A stretch of 64,000 nt of DNA from Lachnospira hominis (ex Liu et al. 2021) (GTDB lineage: Bacteria; Bacillota; Clostridia; Lachnospirales; Lachnospiraceae): positions 186,001 to 250,000 of the forward strand of contig NZ_JACOPD010000003.1 of the NCBI RefSeq assembly GCF_014287955.1, in the 5' to 3' direction. A program made the position numbers and the translations under genes. Below are positions 7,612-16,315 of this stretch, in pieces. The notes under the pieces are model-generated. The model was given only the letters and a program-made list of their open reading frames with translations. It made no database searches and was not told the DNA's origin. Position 1 is the stretch's first letter; the number at the start of each line of letters is the position of its first letter.

Positions 7612-9087
7612 ATGTATTATATAGGTGTTGATTTGGGAACATCTGCCGTTAAATTGATTTTAATGGACAAAGAAGGTAATGTAGTTAAGACAGTTTCAAG
7701 AGAATATCCGCTTTATTTTCCTAAGCCGGGCTGGTCAGAACAGAATCCGTCAGACTGGTATGAAAATGCGGTTGAGGGAATAAAAGAACTTACAGACGGA
7801 GTTGATGCGGCACAAGTTGCAGGCATCAGCTTCGGCGGACAGATGCATGGGCTTGTAATTCTTGATAAGGACAATGAAGTAATAAGACCGGCGATACTCT
7901 GGAATGATGGCAGAACAACAAAAGAATGTGATTATCTTAACAATACTATAGGTAAAGATAAAATAGCAGAATATACAGCAAATATCGCATTTGCAGGATT
8001 TACAGCACCAAAGATTTTGTGGCTTAGGGAAAACGAGCCTGAAAATTTCAAAAAAATAAGCAAAATAATGCTTCCAAAAGATTATCTTGCATATAAGATG
8101 ACAGGTGTGCATTGCACAGATGTTTCAGATGCTTCAGGAATGTTGCTCTTTGACGTAAAAAACAGATGCTGGTCTAAGGAAATGCTTGATATATGTGGCA
8201 TAGATGAAAACTGCATGGCGAAAGTATTTGAGAGCTATGAATGTGTAGGAAATCTTACAAAAGAAGCTGCACAACGCATGGGACTTACAGAAAATGTCAA
8301 AGTGATAGCAGGTGCAGGAGACAATGCGGCGGCAGCAGTCGGAACCGGAACAGTAGGTGACGGCAAATGTAATATTTCACTCGGAACAAGTGGCACAATA
8401 TTTATTTCAAGTGATAAATTCGGCGTTGATGATAATAATGCCCTTCATTCATTTGACCATGCAGACGGACATTTTCATCTTATGGGCTGTATGCTCAGTG
8501 CAGCTTCATGTAATAAATGGTGGATGGATGAAATTATAAAAACAAAAGAGTATTCAGAAGAGCAGAAACCCGTTACAGATGATATGCTTGGAAATAACAG
8601 AGTATTTTTCCTGCCATATCTTATGGGAGAGCGTTCACCACACAATAATCCGGCGGCAAGAGCAACATTTACAGGAATGACAATGGATACGGACAGAACT
8701 GATATGACACAGGCAGTTCTTGAGGGTGTTGCATTTGCAATACGTGATTCGTTTGAAGTCGCTAAAAGTCTCGGAATAAATGTGACAGAGACAAAAATCT
8801 GCGGTGGTGGAGCAAAGAGTCCGCTCTGGCGTAAGATGATAGCTAATATTCTTAATATTAAGGTATCAGTTCCTGTCACAGAGGAAGGTCCGGCACTCGG
8901 TGCTGCAATGCTTGCGGCAGTGGGAACAGGTGCTTATAAAAATGTAGAAGAAGCAGCTTCGCATATTGTAAAAATCAAAGAAACAATAGAGCCTGATAAA
9001 GAGATTGCGGCAAGATATGAGAAAAAATATCAGCAGTTTAAAAAAATTTATCCGGCACTTAAATCAGTATTTGACGAATTCGATTAA
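7612..9087 (+). CDS. xylB: Xylulokinase (FGGY carbohydrate kinase)
   Basis: A 491-residue cytoplasmic kinase that phosphorylates D-xylulose, or a close ketopentose, with ATP. Its landmarks are DLGTSAVKLILMD at the N-terminus, GGQMHGLV near residue 75 (the QMHG signature of xylulokinases), WNDGRT near 100, GAGDNAAAAVGTG near 235 with the catalytic Asp, SLGTSGTIF near 260, and GGGAKSPLWRKM near 400. The length is normal. It lies 26 bases after the isomerase gene behind GGGAG. Together they would feed D-xylulose 5-phosphate into the pentose phosphate pathway. Confidence 0.88.
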   Translation: MYYIGVDLGTSAVKLILMDKEGNVVKTVSREYPLYFPKPGWSEQNPSDWYENAVEGIKELTDGVDAAQVAGISFGGQMHGLVILDKDNEVIRPAILWNDGRTTKECDYLNNTIGKDKIAEYTANIAFAGFTAPKILWLRENEPENFKKISKIMLPKDYLAYKMTGVHCTDVSDASGMLLFDVKNRCWSKEMLDICGIDENCMAKVFESYECVGNLTKEAAQRMGLTENVKVIAGAGDNAAAAVGTGTVGDGKCNISLGTSGTIFISSDKFGVDDNNALHSFDHADGHFHLMGCMLSAASCNKWWMDEIIKTKEYSEEQKPVTDDMLGNNRVFFLPYLMGERSPHNNPAARATFTGMTMDTDRTDMTQAVLEGVAFAIRDSFEVAKSLGINVTETKICGGGAKSPLWRKMIANILNIKVSVPVTEEGPALGAAMLAAVGTGAYKNVEEAASHIVKIKETIEPDKEIAARYEKKYQQFKKIYPALKSVFDEFD

Positions 9088-9138
9088 TGCATATAAAATA
9101 TTATCAGATTGTATTTTTAAAAGGAAAGGTGGTTCTTT

Positions 9139-9792
9139 ATGAAGTTTTTTATTGATACTGCAAACGTAGAAGATATTAAAAAAGCAAATGACATGGGAGT
9201 TATTTGCGGAGTTACAACAAATCCTTCACTTATTGCAAAAGAGGGAAGAGATTTTAATGAAGTAATCAAAGAAATCACATCAATAGTTGACGGACCAATA
9301 AGCGGTGAAGTTAAGGCAACTACTGAAGATGCCCAGGGCATGATTGCAGAAGGCAGACAGATTGCAGCAATACATCCAAACATGGTTGTAAAGATACCTA
9401 TGACAGTTGAAGGATTAAAGGCTACAAAAGTTCTTTCATCAGAGGGAATAAAAGTAAATGTGACACTTATTTTTTCAGCAAATCAGGCACTTCTTGCAGC
9501 AAGAGCAGGTGCTGCATATGTATCACCTTTCCTTGGAAGACTAGATGATATTTCACAGCCGGGTATAGATCTTATACGTGATATTGTAGATATATTTGCC
9601 AACTATGATATTTCTACAGAAATAATATGTGCCAGCGTGAGAAATCCTATACATATTACAGATTGTGCACTTGCGGGTGCAGATATAGCAACTGTTCCAT
9701 ACAAGGTAATTGAGCAGATGGTTCATCATCCACTCACAGATGCAGGAATTGATAAGTTTAAAAAAGATTACGAGGCCGTATTTGGTAAATAA
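9139..9792 (+). CDS. Small transaldolase / fructose-6-phosphate aldolase family
   Basis: A 217-residue decameric-type (TalC/FSA) class I aldolase. [12 protein letters not shown] and [13 protein letters not shown] form the N-terminal strands, VVKIPMT near residue 84 carries the Schiff-base lysine, and [35 protein letters not shown] completes the barrel signature. The short length separates it from classical transaldolases. In this operon it probably links xylulose 5-phosphate to glycolysis. A strong ribosome binding site (AAGGAAAGGTGG) precedes it. It is two bases upstream of the ROK gene. Transaldolase versus FSA activity cannot be settled by eye. Confidence 0.88.
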   Translation: MKFFIDTANVEDIKKANDMGVICGVTTNPSLIAKEGRDFNEVIKEITSIVDGPISGEVKATTEDAQGMIAEGRQIAAIHPNMVVKIPMTVEGLKATKVLSSEGIKVNVTLIFSANQALLAARAGAAYVSPFLGRLDDISQPGIDLIRDIVDIFANYDISTEIICASVRNPIHITDCALAGADIATVPYKVIEQMVHHPLTDAGIDKFKKDYEAVFGK

Positions 9793-9794
9793 TT

Positions 9795-10943
9795 ATGATA
9801 ACTACTTCTAAGATTACAACAACAGATGTTAAAAGATATAATAAAAACAGAATATTCCAGCTTATATATACTACAGGAAAAATTTCACGTCAGGAGATAG
9901 CGGATGTGCTTCAGCTTTCACTTCCGACAGTAAATCAGAATTTAAAGATTCTTTTTGAGAAGAACCTTCTTATATACGAGGGTAATTTTGAGTCTACAGG
10001 CGGAAGAAAAGCACAGGTTATATCAATAAACGGTGCAGCAAGATATGTTATAAGTGTCAATCTGTCGGACAAAGGAATCAAAGCAGACATACTTGATTTG
10101 AATTGTAATGTAATAGGCAATATGCGTGTTCCTGTTAAATATGAGAAAGGCAGTGCATATGGTGAGATGGTGGCTGATACTGTAACAAGGCTTGTTGAAC
10201 ATACAGGCATTGATAAAGCGGCTATTCTTGGTGTAGGCATTACAGTTCCCGGAATATTTGACATTGAGAATTCAACTGTTGTATATGCACCAACAATGGG
10301 AATTAAAAATTATTCTCTTGAAAATATACAGAGGCTTCTCCCTTATGAGTGCCGTGGCATGAATGATGCACGTTCAGGTGCATTTGCTGAGTATTGGTTT
10401 GATAAGAAAGATATTAATCCTGAAAAGAGAGAAGGAAAGACATATCTTATGTTAAATACAGGTGTCGGAGGTTCTTATATTGACAGGGAAAATATCCGTT
10501 TTGGCAAGCATAACCGTTATGGTGAGTTTGGACATATGACACTTTATCCTGCCGGAAGACCATGTTTTTGTGGAAAAAGAGGATGCTTTGAGAGTTATGT
10601 GTCAGCAAGGTGTCTATCAACTGATTTGGGAATTACACTTGATATATTCTTTGACAAACTTGAAAATGGCAATGAAGAGTATAAAAAAATATTTGATAAA
10701 TATCTTGATGATTTGACAACAGGCATTAATAACCTTTATATTATGAGTGATGGCGATGTTATTGTTGGCGGACCTGTTGCTGTATATCTTGGAAAATACA
10801 AAGATATAATAAGTAAAATGCTTATTGACAAATGTTCATTTGATATTGATGGTTCATATCTGAGTTTTGCGAAATGCACACAGCAGCAGGCTGATTCAGG
10901 TGCCGCATTAACATTCTTTTCTGATTTTATAAGTCAGATATAA
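9795..10943 (+). CDS. ROK-family transcriptional repressor (XylR/NagC type)
   Basis: A 382-residue regulator. Residues 10-65 form a winged helix-turn-helix (KISRQEIADVLQLSLPTVNQNLKILFEKNLL, then GGRKAQ). The rest is a ROK sugar-binding domain with the zinc site GHMTLYPAGRPCFCGKRGCFESYVSA near residue 250. It starts two bases after the transaldolase stop, so it is cotranslated. It probably represses its own operon in the absence of the pentose; the dyad at 5367-5401 is the best candidate operator. Kinase activity is unlikely for ROK proteins with this DNA-binding domain. Confidence 0.87.
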   Translation: MITTSKITTTDVKRYNKNRIFQLIYTTGKISRQEIADVLQLSLPTVNQNLKILFEKNLLIYEGNFESTGGRKAQVISINGAARYVISVNLSDKGIKADILDLNCNVIGNMRVPVKYEKGSAYGEMVADTVTRLVEHTGIDKAAILGVGITVPGIFDIENSTVVYAPTMGIKNYSLENIQRLLPYECRGMNDARSGAFAEYWFDKKDINPEKREGKTYLMLNTGVGGSYIDRENIRFGKHNRYGEFGHMTLYPAGRPCFCGKRGCFESYVSARCLSTDLGITLDIFFDKLENGNEEYKKIFDKYLDDLTTGINNLYIMSDGDVIVGGPVAVYLGKYKDIISKMLIDKCSFDIDGSYLSFAKCTQQQADSGAALTFFSDFISQI

Positions 10944-10969
10944 TATGTTTATTAATGATGAGGCTTTAT

Positions 10970-12802
10970 ATGAAAATTCATGATTTCAGGTTAAATTATT
11001 ATATAAAACACTGTGCTGTCATCCTTTTGACGGCATGGTGTTTTATTTGTCTTATGGAGATGCCATTTAACATATCGTGTGGAATAAATCCTGTTAGTGA
11101 TATATCATCCGTTTCCAATATCAGCATTGCCGGGCATTGTGCAATGGTTTTATCATTATTTCTGATACTTTCTGTGTTAATGATTGTTCTTGGAAAAAGG
11201 GCAGAAAATATACAGAATGTGCTTCTTTTTATATCAGTTTTTTTATATGCAGTCATAAGTTCCGGAATATATAATAATGTTTATTATGGTCTTTTTGCTG
11301 CGTCAGTAACATCAGTTATACTTATGTATTGTTTTAATAATCTGGTAAAAGAACAAGACGTGGCAGGCGGCTTAAAAGATTTAAAAAATTGGCAGTATGT
11401 GGCACTGCTTTCTGTATTGATGATTTTTACGGCAGGATTTATAGGAACTTATACAGTTATAAGGTATCTGACATATTCAAGTCCTAATTTTGATTTTGGC
11501 ATATTTTCTCAGATGTTTTATTATATGAAACATACATTTACAATGAAAACAACATGTGAAAGAGATATGCTGATGTCACATATGAAAGTTCACATATCTC
11601 CAGCGTGGTTTCTTATACTTCCATTCTATGCAATATTTGAAAGCCCTGTGACAATTCAGGTTATGCAGGCTGTAATACTCGCTATCCCTGTTATACTGCT
11701 TGCAAAAATATGTTCAAATCATAATTTTTCAAAAAAGGTGACGATACTTATATGTGCAGCATACTTGTTTTTTCCTGTTATAAGTTCAGGCTGTGGTTAT
11801 GATGCACACGAAAATATGTTTCTGCCGCTTGCATTATTTATGCTTATACTTGCCTTTGAGACAGATAAAACATGGCTTCTTGTCTTATCAGTCATTTTTA
11901 CGCTTGGAATAAAAGAGGACGCGGCAGTCTATGTCATATTTATTTCATTATATATGATATTAGCGGACAAAAAATATAAAAAGGGAATTGTAACATTTAT
12001 CGCAGCGACACTATATTTTATTTTGGCAGTTACATGGCTTAACCAATATGGTGATGGGACGCTCACATTCAGATATAATAATGTGATACCGGCAGGCGAC
12101 GGCAATGTATTTGGAATGATAAGAACATTTATTACAAATCCAGCATACATGATAACACAGATTATGAGTAAAGATAATATAGAATTCATAATATCAGTTG
12201 CAGGTGCACTTGCATTTGTGCCGTTTGCGGTAAAAAAGTGGCAGACACTCATACTGTTTGGACCATTTATATTGTTTAATCTTCTGCCTGATTATGCTTA
12301 TGCACATAATATAGGATTCCAGTATGTATTTGGAAGCGGATGTATGCTTATATATGCGGCAATCTGCAATATGAATGAATGTGAAGATGCCGTAAAAATA
12401 AAAAAGGCATCAGTTATGGCAATATTTTCAGTTATATTTTTTGCATCGCTTTCATGGAGTAAGATTAATGTTGCAGACAAAATTGATTCATCTGAAAAGA
12501 GAGAGACATACAATATAATAAATGAGGCTCTTGATATGATACCTGATGATGCAAGTGTTGCTGCAAGCACATTTCTTGTGCCACATCTTTCAGAAAGAAA
12601 ATATCTGTATGAGGTTTATTATACTGACAAAGAGACCGGCTATGTGGCAATAGATTTGCGGGGAATCGGGTCTTCGACTATTTATGCGGATGGAATAGAT
12701 GTATCACAGCTTGACAGCAAAAGCAGAAAATATATTATGAGTGATGAGTATGAAACTTTATATTATAAAGAATCGTGCATAATAATTCTTAAACATAAAT
12801 AA
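10970..12802 (+). CDS. DUF2079 polytopic membrane protein
   Basis: A 610-residue protein with about a dozen hydrophobic helices and a C-terminal extracytoplasmic tail of about 100 residues. The segments TYSSPNFDFGIFSQMFYYM and MLMSHMKVHISPAWFLILPFYAIF, with conserved Asp and His, match the DUF2079 family, thought to resemble GT-C glycosyltransferases or lipid-linked sugar enzymes. ATG 10970 is preferred (GATGAGG 6 bases before it); ATG 10955 overlaps that site. It follows the ROK gene by 26 bases and may be cotranscribed, though it has no obvious link to pentose use. The activity is unknown. Confidence 0.7.
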   Translation: MKIHDFRLNYYIKHCAVILLTAWCFICLMEMPFNISCGINPVSDISSVSNISIAGHCAMVLSLFLILSVLMIVLGKRAENIQNVLLFISVFLYAVISSGIYNNVYYGLFAASVTSVILMYCFNNLVKEQDVAGGLKDLKNWQYVALLSVLMIFTAGFIGTYTVIRYLTYSSPNFDFGIFSQMFYYMKHTFTMKTTCERDMLMSHMKVHISPAWFLILPFYAIFESPVTIQVMQAVILAIPVILLAKICSNHNFSKKVTILICAAYLFFPVISSGCGYDAHENMFLPLALFMLILAFETDKTWLLVLSVIFTLGIKEDAAVYVIFISLYMILADKKYKKGIVTFIAATLYFILAVTWLNQYGDGTLTFRYNNVIPAGDGNVFGMIRTFITNPAYMITQIMSKDNIEFIISVAGALAFVPFAVKKWQTLILFGPFILFNLLPDYAYAHNIGFQYVFGSGCMLIYAAICNMNECEDAVKIKKASVMAIFSVIFFASLSWSKINVADKIDSSEKRETYNIINEALDMIPDDASVAASTFLVPHLSERKYLYEVYYTDKETGYVAIDLRGIGSSTIYADGIDVSQLDSKSRKYIMSDEYETLYYKESCIIILKHK

Positions 12803-12807
12803 AGCGA

Positions 12808-12836
12808 TTGTCATATTATATAAATTTCTGTATAAT
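12808..12836 (+). promoter_or_regulatory. Promoter of hisC-queH
   Basis: TTGTCA (12808-12813), 17 bp, TATAAT (12831-12836), 50 bp before the hisC start. I found no T-box or preQ1-type structure in the short leader. Confidence 0.7.
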
Positions 12837-12886
12837 AATAAATGAATTTATAGCCCCGCAATGTAAGGGACAGATAGGAGCTGAAT

Positions 12887-13951
12887 ATGAGAAATTGGGA
12901 AAAATATATTAGAAAAGTTGAACCATATGTTCCGGGTGAGCAGCCTAAGGATGTGAATGTAGTAAAGCTTAATACAAACGAGAATCCTTATCCGCCTACA
13001 CCTAAGGCACTTGAAGCTGTTGCAGCATTTGATATTGACAGATTAAGACTATATCCTGACCCTGAAGCATCGGTTCTTATAGAAGCAATATCAAAAAGGT
13101 ACAATATAAACAAAAATCAGATATTTGTCGGTGTTGGTTCTGATGATGTTATATCTATGTGTTTTATGACATTTTTTAATTCTGACAAGCCGGTATTATT
13201 TCCGGATATTTCATATTCTTTTTATTCAGTGTGGGCAGATGTTCATAAAGTAAAATATGAGACAGTTGCACTTGATGAGAATTTTAATATTATTCCAGAG
13301 ACTTTTTATAAAGAAAACGGAGGAATAATATTCCCTAATCCTAATGCACCTACAGCTATATATATGGAACTCGATAAAGTTGAAGATATAATACGCCATA
13401 ATCAGGATAGTGTAGTTATTATTGATGAGGCATATATTGACTTTGGTGGAAAGTCAGCTATAGATTTTGTCAATAAATATGACAATGTAATTGTTGTTCA
13501 GACATATTCAAAGTCACGTTCAATGGCCGGTGTGAGAATAGGATTTGCATTCGGAAGCCCTGAACTTATAAAAGCATTAAATGATGTCAAATTTTCATTT
13601 AACTCATATACAATGAATGCATATTCACTTATATGCGGTGTTGCGGCAATGGAAGATGAAGATTACTTTAATGCAGGTGTAAGCAAAATCATTAATACAA
13701 GAGAAACAGCAAAAAGTAAGCTTAAAGAGCTTGGATTTTCATTTCCTGATTCAAAGGCAAACTTCATATTTGCAAAACATGAGAGTGTGCCGGCAAAAGT
13801 GATTTTTGATAAATTAAAGCAGCGTGGAATTTATGTAAGATATTTCAATAAAGAAAAGATTGACAATTATTTAAGAATATCAATCGGCACAGATGAGCAG
13901 ATGGAAAAATTATATGCTGCATTAAAAGAAATTATAAAAGAGGAAAAGTAA
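12887..13951 (+). CDS. hisC: Histidinol-phosphate aminotransferase
   Basis: A 354-residue PLP-dependent aminotransferase of histidine biosynthesis, converting imidazole-acetol phosphate and glutamate to histidinol phosphate. It has LNTNENPYPP near residue 28, YPDPEAS near 56, IIDEAYIDF near 178, and the PLP lysine in YSKSRSMAGVRIGF (K209). The length is typical. It lies apart from other his genes. AGGAG precedes the start. It is two bases from queH, so the two are cotranscribed. A broader aromatic aminotransferase role is possible for isolated HisC paralogs. Confidence 0.88.
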   Translation: MRNWEKYIRKVEPYVPGEQPKDVNVVKLNTNENPYPPTPKALEAVAAFDIDRLRLYPDPEASVLIEAISKRYNINKNQIFVGVGSDDVISMCFMTFFNSDKPVLFPDISYSFYSVWADVHKVKYETVALDENFNIIPETFYKENGGIIFPNPNAPTAIYMELDKVEDIIRHNQDSVVIIDEAYIDFGGKSAIDFVNKYDNVIVVQTYSKSRSMAGVRIGFAFGSPELIKALNDVKFSFNSYTMNAYSLICGVAAMEDEDYFNAGVSKIINTRETAKSKLKELGFSFPDSKANFIFAKHESVPAKVIFDKLKQRGIYVRYFNKEKIDNYLRISIGTDEQMEKLYAALKEIIKEEK

Positions 13952-13953
13952 AT

Positions 13954-14613
13954 ATGCCTGTTTCATTTGAAAACAGAAATTTTCAGAAAGAACTTGATAA
14001 AAAGCTTGAACTCATAAAAAAAGAAGAGAAAGTCCCGACACTTCTTTTACACAGCTGTTGTGCACCGTGCAGCAGTTATGTAATAGAATATCTTTCTGAT
14101 TATTTTAATATTACTGTTTTTTATTATAATCCGAATATTTCACAGGATGAGGAATACTGCAAAAGAGTGCATGAACAGCAGCGTTTTATAAAAGAATTTC
14201 CGGCAAAATATCCTGTTTCGTTTATAGAGGGTGATTATGAACCACAGAAGTTCTTTGAAAATGTACGAGGCTATGAAAAATGCCGTGAAGGTGGCGAACG
14301 ATGTTTTATATGTTACCGCATGCGTCTTGAAAAGACAGCACAGCTTGCAAAACAAATGAATTTTGACTATTTTACAACGACGCTTACAATCAGTCCGTTG
14401 AAGAAAAGTGTAAAGCTTAATGAGATTGGATATGAACTTGGCAATACATATGGAGTAGAATACCTTTTGTCCGATTTTAAGAAGAAGGAAGGCTACAAAC
14501 GCTCAATAGAATTATCAAAGGAGTATTCACTTTACAGACAGAATTATTGCGGATGCGTATTCTCAAAAACTGAGAATGAAAACAGTTGCAAAGAAAAAAC
14601 AAGTGATATATAA
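13954..14613 (+). CDS. queH: Epoxyqueuosine reductase QueH
   Basis: A 219-residue protein of the QueH (formerly DUF208) family, the non-cobalamin enzyme that reduces epoxyqueuosine to queuosine in tRNA. The paired cysteines LHSCCAPCSSYV (about residue 34), the second pair CREGGERCFICYRMRLEKTA (about residue 111) and a C-terminal CGC build its Fe-S cluster and metal site. The length is normal. It starts two bases after hisC. No other queuosine genes lie in the window. Confidence 0.92.
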   Translation: MPVSFENRNFQKELDKKLELIKKEEKVPTLLLHSCCAPCSSYVIEYLSDYFNITVFYYNPNISQDEEYCKRVHEQQRFIKEFPAKYPVSFIEGDYEPQKFFENVRGYEKCREGGERCFICYRMRLEKTAQLAKQMNFDYFTTTLTISPLKKSVKLNEIGYELGNTYGVEYLLSDFKKKEGYKRSIELSKEYSLYRQNYCGCVFSKTENENSCKEKTSDI

Positions 14614-14641
14614 TTAATATAATAAAGTAATGAAAAAGTAG

Positions 14642-14711
14642 AAACAAGGAGGACAAATCCTCTGCTCCTGTAAGGACAGTCGCATTTTTACTCCGTAAAA
14701 ACAAGGAGGAT
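14642..14711 (+). repeat. Structured RBS-carrying repeat, copy A
   Basis: About 66 bases nearly identical to 57038-57103. In order: AAACAAGGAGGA, a mini-hairpin gagga-caaa-tcctc, a bulged hairpin ctgctcct-gta-aggacag, a hairpin ttttac-tcc-gtaaaa, then ACAAGGAGGA, which is the ribosome binding site of the gene at 14716. The stems differ between copies by compensating changes, so the RNA structure appears conserved. Confidence 0.75.
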
Positions 14712-14715
14712 TATT

Positions 14716-15378
14716 ATGGCTAAGAAAAGTAAATTCGCAAAAGTAGTTGTGGCACTTGGTGCAATCGGTGTCGCATCAAAGATTGCTTATGATAAGTATA
14801 AAAATGTAAAAGATGATTTTGTTAAGGAAGAGACAGCAAGTGCTGAAGATGATGTTAAAAAGTATAATGCCATTTTTGAAAAGAAGGTTGTCGAAGTAGA
14901 AGATGAGGAGTTCATGGGCTGTGAAGTTAAGGCAGTCGGTTCAAAGGCAGTTATCGACCTTGGACTTGCAGTATTTGAAAGGGATGTATATATTAATTTT
15001 TCAAGCAATGCAAGTACAGTTACAATTATTCTTCCGGAAGGTGTTAATGTAACGTGCGACGTTGAGAAGAAGCTAAGCGGCGTACGCAATCTTGTTGAGA
15101 ACAGTGACGAAGATGGTGTGCATACAGTATATATAATCGGTAAAGCAGTATGCAGTAATGTTGAAATTATTCCTGTTAATTTCTATATCGATGATGACGA
15201 CTTTGAAGATATTGATGATTCAGAAGATGATTTTGAAGATGAATCTTCTGATGAGGCAGAAAATAAAGAAGATGTTCCTGCACAGGATTCAGATGAGGAA
15301 GCTTCGGCTGATAATGATTCAGATGAAGAAGCTGAGCAGGAAGATGAACTTGAGATTAAAGAAGTTAAAGAGGATTAA
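14716..15378 (+). CDS. LiaF-like protein with acidic tail
   Basis: A 220-residue protein. Residues 7-24 are weakly hydrophobic (AKVVVALGAIGVASKIAY) and may anchor it in the membrane. Residues about 60-155 form short beta strands with a cell-wall-response (LiaF/YvqF C-terminal) look: GCEVKAVGSKAVIDLG, VYINFSSNASTVTIILPEG and HTVYIIGKAVCSNVEIIPV. The last 65 residues are almost wholly Asp/Glu/Ser (low complexity). The family call is tentative. Translation probably depends on the RBS inside repeat copy A. The AbiEi-like gene follows by 18 bases. Confidence 0.55.
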   Translation: MAKKSKFAKVVVALGAIGVASKIAYDKYKNVKDDFVKEETASAEDDVKKYNAIFEKKVVEVEDEEFMGCEVKAVGSKAVIDLGLAVFERDVYINFSSNASTVTIILPEGVNVTCDVEKKLSGVRNLVENSDEDGVHTVYIIGKAVCSNVEIIPVNFYIDDDDFEDIDDSEDDFEDESSDEAENKEDVPAQDSDEEASADNDSDEEAEQEDELEIKEVKED

Positions 15379-15395
15379 AGGCATAACGGGATTTT

Positions 15396-16073
15396 ATGGT
15401 AAAATACAAAGATAAAATAATTGCGTATTTTGACGGTTGTCCTGACGGTGTTGTTGTGGCTGCTAATGAACTCTATGAAAAGGAATTTTCTAAGATGTCA
15501 GAGGCGGCCTTTTTTAAGGCGTTGGAGAGACTGGCAAAATCAGGAATAATACAGCGTGTTGCAAAAGGCATGTATATGAAAAGTGCCTCATCGAAAGGTG
15601 ATGACGTGCTGAACCATTTTTTTGGTGAAAATAATGATAACGGAGTGTATATCGGGACACGGCTTTATAATAAATACGGTATTTCAGATGTAAGATCAGA
15701 TGAAATATGGCTATATTCTAACTCTATCAAAAACGAAACTTGTAATATAGACAATATTCATGTGAAAAAAGCAGATATTGAACTTGATTATGAGAACGCC
15801 CGTGTTATTGAGGCACTTGAGATTCTTCAGAATTATTATAAAATAGAGAATATTGATAAATATAAATTCGCCCGGTTTGCGAGACAGTTTGCAATCGGAT
15901 ACAATGACGAAAGAACAGTTTATGTTCTTGAACATATGAAATACAAGAAAAGCACAATTGCATTTATGAAAAAAATACTTGATATGTATAAAGTGGAAAA
16001 TTCACTTCAGAAATATTTAAGTTATGCATCAAGATATAAGGTTCCTCCGGTGCAAAGAATTGCAAAACATTAA
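15396..16073 (+). CDS. DUF6088/AbiEi-like antitoxin-family protein
   Basis: A 225-residue protein. Residues 15-50 form a winged helix-turn-helix (VVAANELYEKEFSKMSEAAFFKALERLAKSGIIQRVAKGMYMK), the layout of AbiEi-type antitoxins that block transcription by binding DNA. Next comes the typical YIGTRLYNKYGISD strand pair and a helical C-terminal part. No AbiEii nucleotidyltransferase gene lies on either side, so this is an orphan, perhaps a domesticated transcription factor. The ribosome binding site is weak. It is 18 bases after the LiaF-like gene and probably cotranscribed. Confidence 0.65.
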   Translation: MVKYKDKIIAYFDGCPDGVVVAANELYEKEFSKMSEAAFFKALERLAKSGIIQRVAKGMYMKSASSKGDDVLNHFFGENNDNGVYIGTRLYNKYGISDVRSDEIWLYSNSIKNETCNIDNIHVKKADIELDYENARVIEALEILQNYYKIENIDKYKFARFARQFAIGYNDERTVYVLEHMKYKKSTIAFMKKILDMYKVENSLQKYLSYASRYKVPPVQRIAKH

Positions 16074-16149
16074 ATATATTTATAAATATTTTTCTTTTCT
16101 ATTTACAACTTAATAAGATAATAATATAATGATTTAGAAATTTAAAAAA

Positions 16150-16246
16150 GCAGAGTAGAATTGTGTGCGTTAAGTGCCTGGTGAACAGGGAGTTGTCATC
16201 AGGACGAAAAGGTTTCTTGCGGTACATGATTCGCATCCCGCTGTTA
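16150..16246 (+). ncRNA. Tetrahydrofolate (THF) riboswitch
   Basis: The segment has the conserved THF-I landmarks in order: GAGUAG at the 5' end, GCGUUAAGUGCC (16168 on), an internal stem around GGAGUUGUC, GGACGAAA, UUGCGGUA, and the closing CGCAUCCCGCUGU. It lies directly upstream of a folate-type ECF transporter gene, the usual THF riboswitch partner in Clostridia. High THF should lower expression of the downstream gene. Confidence 0.9.
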
Positions 16247-16267
16247 CATATCATGGTCATTTATTTT

Positions 16268-16309
16268 TATACCTCTTATGTAGAGCGAAACTACTGCAAA
16301 GGAGGTATA
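16268..16309 (+). promoter_or_regulatory. RBS-sequestering hairpin of the THF riboswitch
   Basis: TATACCTC (16268-16275) is the exact complement of GAGGTATA (16302-16309), which contains the ribosome binding site of folT. An inner GTAG/CTAC stem supports the fold. This is the likely translational expression platform. No T-tract follows, so transcription termination is unlikely. Confidence 0.65.
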
Positions 16310-16315
16310 TTTTTT

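Noticed and set aside
12837..12886. T-box or preQ1 riboswitch before hisC-queH
   Set aside because: The leader is about 50 bases and shows neither T-box sequence nor the preQ1-I core.
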